Shown here piece by piece: positions 1-4,974 of a stretch of DNA of 5,846 bases. Under the pieces are notes generated by a model. It saw only the letters and a program-made list of their open reading frames with translations, ran no database searches and was not told where the DNA came from. The translations under genes were made by a program, and so were the position numbers. The first letter of the stretch is position 1; each line of letters begins with the position of its first letter. Source of the DNA: Pseudorhodoplanes sp. (GTDB lineage: Bacteria > Pseudomonadota > Alphaproteobacteria > Rhizobiales > Xanthobacteraceae); the NCBI GenBank assembly GCA_008933495.1, contig WBUW01000218.1, forward strand, positions 1 through 5,846, written 5' to 3'.

Positions 1-19
1 TTTCAGGACGGGCAGGATC

Positions 20-451
20 ATGAGCGAGAGTGCCATGCGCGGCGTCAGCCGCGCGTTTTGCGATGCCTTGGCGTCGCACGATCCCGGTCAATTGGCTCCT
101 TTTCTCGACGACGATGTCGAATGGATCGTGTTCGGGCCGGTCGACCTGTTCCCCTTCTTCGGCCAGCGCCGCGGCAGGATGGCGGTGCTCGACATGTGCC
201 GGGAAGTGTCGGGCATCCTTCATCTCGTGCAATGCGACCGCGAAACCGCGCTCGCCAGCGGCGACAGCGCGGCGGCGCTGGTGCGCATCACCGCGATCGA
301 CCGGCGCTCCGGCCGCACCTTGAGCCTGCGCCTTGCGCAGTTCGCGAAATTCCGGGACGGCCGGCTGGTGGCGCTGAAAGCGATTTTCGACAGCTTCGAC
401 GTGGTCGAGCAGGCGCTCGGCCATCCGATCGATCTGTCGGCGGTGGCCTGA
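20..451 (+). CDS. NTF2/SnoaL-like fold protein (ketosteroid-isomerase-like superfamily)
   Basis: A 143-residue soluble protein with no signal peptide or membrane segment. The layout fits the NTF2/SnoaL-like fold. An N-terminal helix (about residues 5-20) is followed by the family-typical run FLDDDVEWIVFG (about 28-39), then a helical stretch GRMAVLDMC and alternating hydrophobic strands (about 70-120) ending in FAKFRDGRLVALKAIFDSFD. Length matches the usual 120-150 residues. Members of this fold are small-molecule isomerases, hydrolases or ligand-binding proteins, and the sequence does not tell which; a catalytic role is therefore not assigned. The ATG at 20 is preceded by AGGAC at 5-9 (10-base gap) and AGGA at 14-17 (only 2 bases), so the start is reasonable; the ATG at 35 is an in-frame alternative. 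A CGCGCG hairpin lies directly after the stop. Confidence 0.85.
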   Translation: MSESAMRGVSRAFCDALASHDPGQLAPFLDDDVEWIVFGPVDLFPFFGQRRGRMAVLDMCREVSGILHLVQCDRETALASGDSAAALVRITAIDRRSGRTLSLRLAQFAKFRDGRLVALKAIFDSFDVVEQALGHPIDLSAVA

Positions 452-452
452 C

Positions 453-469
453 CGCGCGAAAGCCGCGCG
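453..469 (+). terminator. GC hairpin just after the stop of the NTF2-like gene
   Basis: CGCGCG (453-458), loop AAAGC, CGCGCG (464-469): a perfect 6-bp stem starting two bases after the TGA. It has no T-run, so it is not a classical intrinsic terminator. It could slow polymerase or protect an mRNA 3' end. Weak call. Confidence 0.25.
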
Positions 470-534
470 CCGGGCGGATTGAACCTTGTTCCTCCTGGCA
501 GCGACCCACCGAAGCGGGCCTCAGGAGATGCGTC

Positions 535-882
535 ATGCGGTTGCGTTGCATGCTTGTTCCCGTTCTTGTTCCCGCTCTTGTTCCTGTTCTTGCCGCGCTG
601 ATGGCCGCGCCGGCAGGCGCGGGGCTGCACGCGCCGCTGTGTCAGCGCGATCTCGACACCTCCTATGCCGGCCTGCACGACAGCGGAACCGCGGCGCTGC
701 GCGCAGGACCGGCCAGATCGGACGATGCGTGCGCCGCCGACCGGACCCATTTCGTGAATCTCGGCCGCGCGCGCGCCGTCACCGCGCAATGCGTGACCGG
801 TTCCGAGCGCGACCAGCAATTGAACCGACTCGACATCACGGCCGAACAGGCCAGCGCCGCCATTGCGGATCGCTGTCCCTGA
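535..882 (+). CDS. small secreted four-cysteine protein, unknown function
   Basis: A 115-residue protein I cannot assign to a named family. The N-terminus is a signal peptide: MRLR, a hydrophobic core of LVPV/LVPA repeats (residues 7-18), and a likely cleavage site after AGA (about residue 29). The mature part has four cysteines (C36, C66, C86, C114), enough for two disulfides after export. The tail, from AQCVTGSERDQQLNRLDITAE to the C-terminal cysteine, looks helical. The start is the ATG at 535, with AGGAG at 523-527 and a 7-base gap. The frame stays open upstream to position 58, but that part overlaps the NTF2-like gene and has no export signal. An ATG at 528 belongs to another frame and overlaps the ribosome-binding site. 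The signal-peptide core is encoded by a 12-base tandem repeat. Confidence 0.75.
   Translation: MRLRCMLVPVLVPALVPVLAALMAAPAGAGLHAPLCQRDLDTSYAGLHDSGTAALRAGPARSDDACAADRTHFVNLGRARAVTAQCVTGSERDQQLNRLDITAEQASAAIADRCP
553..592 (+). repeat. 12-base in-frame tandem repeat in a signal-peptide coding region
   Basis: Three units, CTTGTTCCCGTT (553-564), CTTGTTCCCGCT (565-576) and CTTGTTCCTGTT (577-588), are followed by a partial fourth, CTTG (589-592). Each whole unit adds four residues (LVPV, LVPA, LVPV) to the hydrophobic core. A unit of 12 bases means copy changes alter core length without shifting the frame. Confidence 0.9.
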
Positions 883-984
883 CGCCGTCGCGCCACAGGC
901 TGTGGCCGGCAGGACACGAAGCCGTCGAGTCCTTCATGCAGACGTTCGGCATGCCGGTGACGTTAGCGCTCGATTAACAACGGA

Positions 985-1040
985 TGCCTCACAAACGCCA
1001 TGCAACGGTGCGAGGCAATCCCGCTCGCATCCGCGGCCTC
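985..1040 (+). promoter_or_regulatory. possible leader with competing short hairpins
   Basis: Upstream of the gene at 1073, GAGGCA (1012-1017) can pair with TGCCTC (985-990), or its GAGGC with GCCTC (1036-1040); the two pairings exclude each other. CGGATGC (981-987) is also complementary to GCATCCG (1027-1033). The layout resembles an attenuator, but stems of 5-7 bp arise easily by chance in GC-rich DNA and no T-run follows. Confidence 0.15.
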
Positions 1041-1072
1041 ATATCGCAAAAAGCCACTTGCAAAGACCAGCC

Positions 1073-1969
1073 ATGCGATCGTTGACGGCGTCCCTCGCAA
1101 CCCTGTGTCTGATCGTGCTCGCCTGGCCGGCGGGCGTCGCCGCCGAAGATCTCGGCCTACGTCCCGCACAGGCGCCAGAGCAGGAGCCGGCGGTTGCGAC
1201 GGACGCAAGCGGAACCGCGCTACCCGACTGGACCGTGCTCAACTGGGATATGACGCGCTTCGCGCAACCGGGTGCGGCACCGGCATTGCCGCAGCGTCCG
1301 GCGCCCGCAACCGCAAAAGGCGTCGAGTGGAAAAAGAGCGACAACGCGGACGGCTCGTCCGCGGTCACCGTCAACGGCAAATTGCCCACGCTGCTGGAAA
1401 GCAAGGTCGGCGTCGATATGAATCTGACCGCACCGCCGTCGCCGATGCTGCGGCCGGTCAATCCCGATCACCTGATCCCCGGCACAACGCCGCCGCAATC
1501 CTCCGGCGCCGCCTGGGCCAACCTCACCGCGCCTTCGCTCGGTCTTCCGCTCGGCTGGGACAAGGCCTCGGTCGATGCGCGCTACGATCCGCTGCAGGAG
1601 CAGCGCCGGGTCGGCACGACGATTTCCAAATCGATCCCGGTCGGCCCGCGCTCGACAGTGACATTGCAGAATGGCTATTCGGTCACCCAGACGCTGGCCG
1701 CCCCGGCGCTGCCTCATCCGGAAACGGGAGCGCCGCTCGCAACACCATCGCCAATCTACAAGACCGATACCAGCGCGCGCCTCAATCTTCCCACCGGCAC
1801 CGCATTCTCGGTCGGCACCAGCATGACGAGCACCGACGAACGCTGGCTGCGCACCTTCAAGGCCGAACAGAAATTGTTCGATGGCGTCAACCTCACCGGC
1901 ACGGTCACCGAAACCGCGACCGGGATACCGGAAAAAAGCCTGACCGCCGGATTCAAGCGCAACTGGTAA
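1073..1969 (+). CDS. secreted beta-rich protein, possibly outer-membrane associated; unknown function
   Basis: A 298-residue exported protein of no family I recognise. Signal peptide: MRSL, hydrophobic core to about residue 20, cleavage after VAA at about 24. Residues 25-85 are rich in Pro and Ala and look like a linker. From about 90 on there are repeated amphipathic strand-like segments (SSAVTVNGKL, SKVGVDMNL, RVGTTISKSI, TVTLQNGYSVTQT, TSARLNLPTGTAFSVGTSMT, NLTGTVTETATG). The chain ends in GFKRNW; a terminal aromatic residue after a strand is typical of outer-membrane beta-barrels, so a small barrel is possible but inferred. The frame is open back to a TTG at 863, but that would overlap the previous gene and bury the signal peptide, so the ATG at 1073 is preferred. 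Its ribosome-binding site is weak (AAAGA near 1061). No partner gene in the window suggests a role. Confidence 0.75.
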   Translation: MRSLTASLATLCLIVLAWPAGVAAEDLGLRPAQAPEQEPAVATDASGTALPDWTVLNWDMTRFAQPGAAPALPQRPAPATAKGVEWKKSDNADGSSAVTVNGKLPTLLESKVGVDMNLTAPPSPMLRPVNPDHLIPGTTPPQSSGAAWANLTAPSLGLPLGWDKASVDARYDPLQEQRRVGTTISKSIPVGPRSTVTLQNGYSVTQTLAAPALPHPETGAPLATPSPIYKTDTSARLNLPTGTAFSVGTSMTSTDERWLRTFKAEQKLFDGVNLTGTVTETATGIPEKSLTAGFKRNW

Positions 1970-2103
1970 GCGCCGGATACCGTCGGCCCCGCCCGTTTCC
2001 ATGCTTTCTTGCGCAAACCTGACAGCGTGCCTGTCCGGCTGAGCCGTATGCCTTGCGCGCGCGACGAAATGTCGTGGTCTCCCCGGCCACGAAAGGACAT
2101 GCC

Positions 2104-2259
2104 GTGAAAACGATCCGACCCGAAAACGACGAAGACCCGATCAAGACACGCCGCGTCGCGCACACGGCGCCCGGCGTTCCCGCCGCCATGCTTCGGCTCG
2201 GCGGCATCACCCTCGCAGCCCTGATTATCGGATTGATTGTCTTGCTGGCCCGCCGCTGA
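2104..2259 (+). CDS. 51-residue single-pass membrane protein, unknown function
   Basis: The product has a charged N-terminal half (KTIRPENDEDPIKTRR) and one hydrophobic helix at about residues 29-48 (MLRLGGITLAALIIGLIVLL), ending in ARR. Both ends of the helix carry basic residues, so orientation is uncertain. The GTG at 2104 is chosen because AAAGGA (2092-2097) lies six bases upstream. The frame extends to a TTG at 2053, but that would add a 17-residue basic segment without a ribosome-binding site, and the ATG at 2099 is out of frame. The gene meets the - strand gene 2300-2464 tail to tail, 40 bases apart; that neighbour also encodes a tiny membrane protein. No function is assigned. Confidence 0.65.
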   Translation: MKTIRPENDEDPIKTRRVAHTAPGVPAAMLRLGGITLAALIIGLIVLLARR

Positions 2260-2299
2260 GACCTGCTGCTTGCCGGGCGAACAATGCGCGCCTCGACGC

Positions 2300-2464
2300 T
2301 CAGCGAGGATTGATCGAGAGCTGAAGAACCGACCCCGGCTGCCGATCGAGCTGCCAGTGGCCAAGCACATGGCCGCTCACGACGATCCCGGCGACCAGCA
2401 TCACGAGGCCGGTCAGGCTGCCGTAAACGATCCCGATCAGGCGAAGGCTGCGGCGGTCGGCCAT
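2300..2464 (-). CDS. 54-residue single-pass membrane protein, unknown function
   Basis: Read on the - strand from the ATG at 2464 to the TGA at 2300-2302, this frame gives 54 residues. A basic start, MADRRSLRLIG, leads into a hydrophobic helix at about residues 9-30 with small residues (GSLTGLVMLVAGIVVSG). A short tail follows (HVLGHWQLDRQPGSVLQLSINPR) with two histidines and one tryptophan. GGGAG lies about seven bases upstream of the ATG, a good ribosome-binding site. Positive residues before the helix predict N-in and tail-out topology. Codons are strongly GC-ending, like the neighbours. The gene is short enough to be missed by usual ORF cut-offs, and + strand frames across it look like shadows. 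It faces the tiny membrane-protein gene at 2104-2259. Function unknown. Confidence 0.7.
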   Translation of the reverse strand: MADRRSLRLIGIVYGSLTGLVMLVAGIVVSGHVLGHWQLDRQPGSVLQLSINPR

Positions 2465-2770
2465 GGTGGTTCTCCCGGTTGCGGCGCTCTCGGCTCTCCC
2501 CTTGGTCGCAACAGCCGGCTTAGCGGTTCACCGCGCATCGCGGGTCGGCAAGGGCGCCGCCTTCAGCGCCTTCGGTGAAGCCGGGCTCCACCGGGCCGAT
2601 CCGGATCGGCGCTGCGGCAGAGGCGGAGGCGACAGGACAGTGACGCTATATCGGCGTCCCGGCGCGCCGCCCGCGGTCGGCGCACACAGCGTCAACTTGC
2701 CGTTGCGGGTCGCACGCAGCGGATCACGAACCGGCAGGAAGATTTTGCGGCAGTTCGCCCGAAAGCCGGG
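2465..2770. other. 306-base stretch without a confident gene
   Basis: This lies between the thioesterase stop and the start of the 54-residue gene, both on the - strand. It holds a 16-base perfect palindrome (2595-2610), a small inverted repeat GACGC/GCGTC around TATATCG (2642-2658), and a - strand frame that continues in phase past the thioesterase stop to 2528 without an ATG. A + strand frame from the ATG at 2463 to 2786 (107 residues) has no ribosome-binding site and an arginine-rich, low-order product, and its ATG sits in the CCATGG shared with the - strand start. I see no clear promoter. Confidence 0.5.
2595..2610. repeat. 16-base perfect palindrome
   Basis: GCCGATCCGGATCGGC is its own reverse complement. 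It lies about 130 bases upstream of the - strand start at 2464, so a regulator-binding site is conceivable. A palindrome this long is uncommon but not impossible by chance in about 6 kb of GC-rich DNA. Confidence 0.35.
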
Positions 2771-3244
2771 TCAAGCGACGGCGTAGACGCTCGATACCAT
2801 GGCGAGCGGCCGTTTATCGACCGCGCTCAACAAGCTGATCTGACCAAAGCACGCCGCGCGGGTGACGCGCAGGATGCGCGCATCTGCCAGAACATCGAAT
2901 GACGCCGTTCGCAGATGATGGACGGTCTGGTCGATCGGACTCATCGGCCGATAACCATTCCAGGCCGCCGACGAAGCAACGATCATCGCGGTATCGGCAA
3001 AGGCGGCAAGCGCCTGCGGCCACAGCGCCTCGCCGTCGCGCGACAGTCTTTTTGCGAACGGCAGCCGCAGCACCGCTCCCGGCCTCCAGTCGATCGCAGC
3101 ACCCGGCGGACGGACCGCTTCGATCGCTTCGACAAGGATGCCAAGATCCTGAATCCAGGGCGGCATGACCTCGGTAACCAGGCGGCTCGCCGCGCGGATG
3201 CCAAAAACCGTTTCGACCGGCTGAAGTTTGATGGGTTCGGCCAT
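2771..3244 (-). CDS. PaaI-like hotdog-fold thioesterase
   Basis: A 157-residue cytosolic protein. The C-terminal two thirds follow the PaaI/YbgC hotdog pattern. There is a helix with AFADTAM (about residues 81-87), then PIDQTVHHLRTAS (103-115) at the usual place of the strand with FLRPA, then DVLADARILRVTRAACFGQISLLSAVDKRPLAMVSSVYAV (117-156). Family members hydrolyse acyl-CoA thioesters. Asp84 aligns with the catalytic Asp61 of E. coli PaaI (LADTAF). The HGG motif normally just before this helix is replaced by LWPQ, so substrate handling may differ. The ATG at 3244 has GGAG eight bases upstream; a GTG at 3274 would add ten residues. The gene is read away from the secreted-protein gene at 3495 across a palindrome-rich region. 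Nothing nearby indicates a phenylacetate pathway, so the substrate is unknown. Confidence 0.8.
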   Translation of the reverse strand: MAEPIKLQPVETVFGIRAASRLVTEVMPPWIQDLGILVEAIEAVRPPGAAIDWRPGAVLRLPFAKRLSRDGEALWPQALAAFADTAMIVASSAAWNGYRPMSPIDQTVHHLRTASFDVLADARILRVTRAACFGQISLLSAVDKRPLAMVSSVYAVA

Positions 3245-3307
3245 TGCTGTGCTCCATGCCAAGCGGAAACACACGCAACTCCACGATGGTCATATTGGCG
3301 AAGGTCG

Positions 3308-3327
3308 CCGCCCGCTTCCAGCGGCGG
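3308..3327 (+). repeat. hairpin in the divergent region (first of three)
   Basis: CCGC (3308-3311), a bulged C, CGCT (3313-3316), loop TCC, AGCG (3320-3323), GCGG (3324-3327): an 8-bp stem with a one-base bulge. The same inverted repeat is present on the other strand, inside the possible leader of the thioesterase gene. Confidence 0.4.
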
Positions 3328-3329
3328 TG

Positions 3330-3350
3330 GTTGATTACCTTGTGATCAAC
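3330..3350. promoter_or_regulatory. inverted repeat GTTGAT-N9-ATCAAC, possible operator
   Basis: GTTGAT (3330-3335) and ATCAAC (3345-3350) are perfect complements across nine bases. As RNA from the + strand the stem grows to eight pairs with one G-U (GTTGATTA against TGATCAAC, loop CCTTG). It lies about 86 bases upstream of the thioesterase start and 145 bases upstream of the secreted-protein start. That position and the dyad size suit a dimeric repressor or a LysR-type regulator (TTGAT...ATCAA). No regulator gene is visible in the window. Confidence 0.35.
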
Positions 3351-3394
3351 GCCCCGGGAAAGGCACATTTCGGCAAAAACCTGTGGGTAGCGCC

Positions 3395-3417
3395 GCGGTC
3401 CGGCCGGACCGCCTTTT
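3395..3417 (+). terminator. 18-base perfect palindrome followed by CTTTT
   Basis: GCGGTCCGG (3395-3403) and CCGGACCGC (3404-3412) form a perfect palindrome. As RNA this gives a seven-pair GC stem with a GGCC loop, followed by CTTTT on the + strand. It looks like an intrinsic terminator with a short T-tract, yet no + strand gene lies upstream for more than 1 kb. It could end an unannotated + strand transcript, act as an attenuator for the gene at 3495, or be a protein-binding dyad. Confidence 0.45.
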
Positions 3418-3494
3418 CGGAAATCAGCCAACCAACGGGCCTTGACCGTCCCCCGCGCGCGCGGCACCGTCGCTTCCTCATGGTGGGATGTGAG

Positions 3495-3947
3495 ATGTCG
3501 GGTTCCGTGTCTCGGATTTTTTCGCTGGCATTTGCATTGCTGTGCGTTGCCCCCTCGACTCACGCCGCAAGCTGGATCGAGAAGAATTCCTGGATGAGCG
3601 GACCCCGCTATAGCGGCCGCGTGCCGGCCTGCGACAATGCCTGGGCGCTGTCGTCGATCCAATGGCGCTTCGCGCACAAGGAAGGCCGCTACTGGCATTC
3701 AGGCCTGCGCATCGTCAGCGTTGAACGCATCCATGAAACCGCCTTCCGGCCGTGGTCTCCCGACGCCATCCCGCGCCGCTTCTGTTCGGGAACGGCGTTG
3801 ATTTCTGACGGCGTCCGCCGGCCGATCCATTACCTGATCGCGGAGGATCTGGGCCCGATCGGCGCAATCTTTGGCGTGCAATGGTGCGTGGTCGGCCTCG
3901 ACCGCAACCTTGCCTATGCACCCGCCTGCCGGGCCGCCCGGCCCTGA
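3495..3947 (+). CDS. secreted four-cysteine protein, conserved-looking, unknown function
   Basis: A 150-residue exported protein. Signal peptide: MSGSVSR, core IFSLAFALLCVA, cleavage after THA or HAA (24-25). The mature part has four cysteines in settings that look constrained: PACDNAW (C46), RRFCSG (C97), VQWCVVGLDR (C131) and YAPAC (C145), which would allow two disulfides. It is rich in aromatic residues (IQWRFAHKEGRYWHSGLRI), with a GVQWCVVGLDRNLAYAPAC ending that resembles small exported proteins of unknown function in Bradyrhizobium relatives (recollection, not checked). The ATG at 3495 is preferred because GGGA lies six bases upstream; the in-frame ATG at 3480 lacks a ribosome-binding site, and the frame further upstream crosses the divergent region. 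The RNase T2 gene follows after 89 bases with its own promoter-like DNA, so co-transcription is uncertain. Confidence 0.8.
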   Translation: MSGSVSRIFSLAFALLCVAPSTHAASWIEKNSWMSGPRYSGRVPACDNAWALSSIQWRFAHKEGRYWHSGLRIVSVERIHETAFRPWSPDAIPRRFCSGTALISDGVRRPIHYLIAEDLGPIGAIFGVQWCVVGLDRNLAYAPACRAARP

Positions 3948-3966
3948 TTCCGAGCCCGTTTTCTTT
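3930..3966 (+). terminator. possible terminator after the secreted-protein gene
   Basis: GGGCC-GCCC-GGCCC (3931-3944) forms a five-pair hairpin reaching the stop codon. Alternatively CGGGC (3930-3934) pairs with GCCCG (3954-3958), and TTTTCTTT (3959-3966) follows directly. The second fold places the T-rich run correctly but needs a large loop, so the call is tentative. Confidence 0.3.
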
Positions 3967-3977
3967 CCGTTTTGTTC

Positions 3978-4024
3978 TTGTATTGTTCCTTTAGCAGCGC
4001 TAAACTGAATATTGTTGTTTCAGT
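3978..4024 (+). promoter_or_regulatory. AT-rich promoter-like region of the RNase T2 gene with two dyads
   Basis: Positions 3959-4020 hold 20 G or C in 62 bases (about 32%), far below the rest of the window. A sigma-70-like pair can be read as TTGTAT (3978-3983), 17 bases, TAAACT (4001-4006), though each hexamer is a weak match. Two inverted repeats overlap it: TTTAGC-AGC-GCTAAA (3990-4004) and ACTGAA-N9-TTCAGT (4004-4024), the latter just before the ribosome-binding site. This suggests a regulated promoter; the regulator is unknown. Confidence 0.4.
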
Positions 4025-4036
4025 CGGGGGTATCAG

Positions 4037-4792
4037 ATGATCAGGTCAACCCGGATTTCTCCTGCAATCACCATCTCCTCTGCGATCGCAATTTCCTCTC
4101 GGCGCGCCGGCGTTTGCGTGTTCTCGCTCCGCGTGTTGGTCACAGCCCTGGTGCTCGCGATATTCTCGAATGAAGCGCGCGCGCAGGAGGGGCGGCGGCA
4201 CGAGCCGGGAAGATTCGATTTCTATGTGCTCGCCTTGTCCTGGTCGCCGTCCTATTGCGAAGCCGCGACCGAACGCTCCCCCGACCGCATTCCCCAGCAG
4301 CAATGCGGTGCTCGGCCCTATCATTTCGTCGTGCACGGCCTTTGGCCGCAATATGAGCGCGGCTATCCGCGCGACTGCCAGATTCCGGCGCCGCGGCTCA
4401 ATCGCGCCATCATGTCCTCGATGCTCGACCTGATGCCGAGCCCGCGTCTGGTCTTCAATCAGTGGGACCGGCACGGCACCTGCACCGGCCTTGGGCCGCG
4501 CGATTATTTCGATGCGGTCCGCAAGGCGCACGGGGCGATGACAATTCCCGAACAATTCCGCGAGGTGAAGACCCATCTCAGCGTAACGCCCGAGGAAGTG
4601 GAAGCCGCGTTCGTCACCTCCAATCCCGGCCTGTCGCGTCAAGCCGTTGCCGTGACCTGCGACAGCCGGCGGCTTAGCGAAGTGCGGATTTGCATGACCA
4701 AGGAATTCCGTTTCCGCGACTGCCCGGAGGTTGAGCGGCGCGCCTGCGCGCGCGACAAGGTCGTGATGCCGCCGGCGCGCGGCGGCTCGTGA
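4037..4792 (+). CDS. RNase T2 family endoribonuclease, exported
   Basis: A 251-residue exported protein of the RNase T2 family, which cuts single-stranded RNA through a 2',3'-cyclic phosphate; in bacteria it acts in the periplasm or outside. After a long leader (cleavage likely after ARA at 49) comes FDFYVLALSWSPSYC (60-74), typical of bacterial members. Active-site motif CAS-I is intact as FVVHGLWPQ (97-105) with His100. CAS-II is NQWDRHGTC (141-149): His146 is kept, but the usual HEWxKHGTC has Asn for the first His, Gln for Glu and Arg for Lys. Cysteines at 74, 90, 114 and 149 and several later fit disulfides. The leader is about 49 residues with a stretched N-region containing AITISS/AIAISS repeats; a start further in cannot be excluded, but the ATG at 4037 has GGGGG six bases upstream. 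Family is certain; full activity is not. Confidence 0.92.
   Translation: MIRSTRISPAITISSAIAISSRRAGVCVFSLRVLVTALVLAIFSNEARAQEGRRHEPGRFDFYVLALSWSPSYCEAATERSPDRIPQQQCGARPYHFVVHGLWPQYERGYPRDCQIPAPRLNRAIMSSMLDLMPSPRLVFNQWDRHGTCTGLGPRDYFDAVRKAHGAMTIPEQFREVKTHLSVTPEEVEAAFVTSNPGLSRQAVAVTCDSRRLSEVRICMTKEFRFRDCPEVERRACARDKVVMPPARGGS
4064..4099 (+). repeat. imperfect 18-base tandem repeat in the RNase T2 leader
   Basis: Positions 4064-4081 and 4082-4099 match at 14 of 18 bases and encode AITISS and AIAISS. A fainter related segment (ATTTCTCCT, encoding ISP) lies just before. The duplication lengthens the N-region of the signal peptide in frame. Confidence 0.6.
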
Positions 4793-4798
4793 AGCCGC
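4782..4798 (+). terminator. hairpin across the RNase T2 stop codon
   Basis: GCGGCT (4782-4787), loop CGTGA, AGCCGC (4793-4798). The loop contains the TGA stop. No T-run follows, so termination activity is doubtful. Confidence 0.2.
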
Positions 4799-4938
4799 AA
4801 TCTGCGTCGGGGCGTCACCATGTCGCGCCGGGCGCCGCGCGAGAGCGGGCCGTTTACCGCGCGTTAACCGCATCGCTCCGCTGTTGATGTCGCTGCCCTG
4901 AGTGCGCGATTAAGGCAACGGACGGGTAAGCCGAACAC

Positions 4939-4944
4939 CATAAT
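4939..4944 (+). promoter_or_regulatory. possible -10 element of the membrane-protein gene
   Basis: CATAAT matches the -10 consensus at five of six bases and lies 30 bases upstream of the ATG at 4975, but no good -35 hexamer sits 16-18 bases further up. Weak. Confidence 0.2.
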
Positions 4945-4974
4945 TTCGCGGCGAAACGCGGGTTATGAACGGCC

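Noticed and set aside
892..906. GCCACAGGCTGTGGC inverted repeat after the four-cysteine protein gene as a terminator
   Set aside because: Only a five-pair stem is left once a loop is allowed, and no T-run follows.
2539..2590. GGCAAGGGCGCC...GGTGAAGCC stretch as a copy of a dispersed rhizobial repeat
   Set aside because: It resembles repeat text I recall from related genomes, but it occurs once here and cannot be verified from this window.
2463..2786. 107-residue + strand open frame
   Set aside because: No ribosome-binding site and an arginine-rich product; its hydrophobic start is antisense to the upstream region of the 54-residue - strand gene.
3228..3494. N-terminal extension of the secreted-protein frame to an ATG at 3228 (239 residues in total)
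   Set aside because: It would bury a clear signal peptide, overlap the thioesterase start region and cross the palindromic DNA; the ATG at 3495 has a ribosome-binding site.
2814..3698. 294-residue - strand open frame
   Set aside because: It overlaps the thioesterase in another frame and runs antisense through the secreted-protein gene. The product is Arg/Gly-rich without domain order.
4046..4873. 275-residue - strand frame opposite the RNase T2 gene
   Set aside because: Typical antisense shadow of a GC-rich gene, rich in Arg, Ala and His, while the + strand carries clear family motifs.
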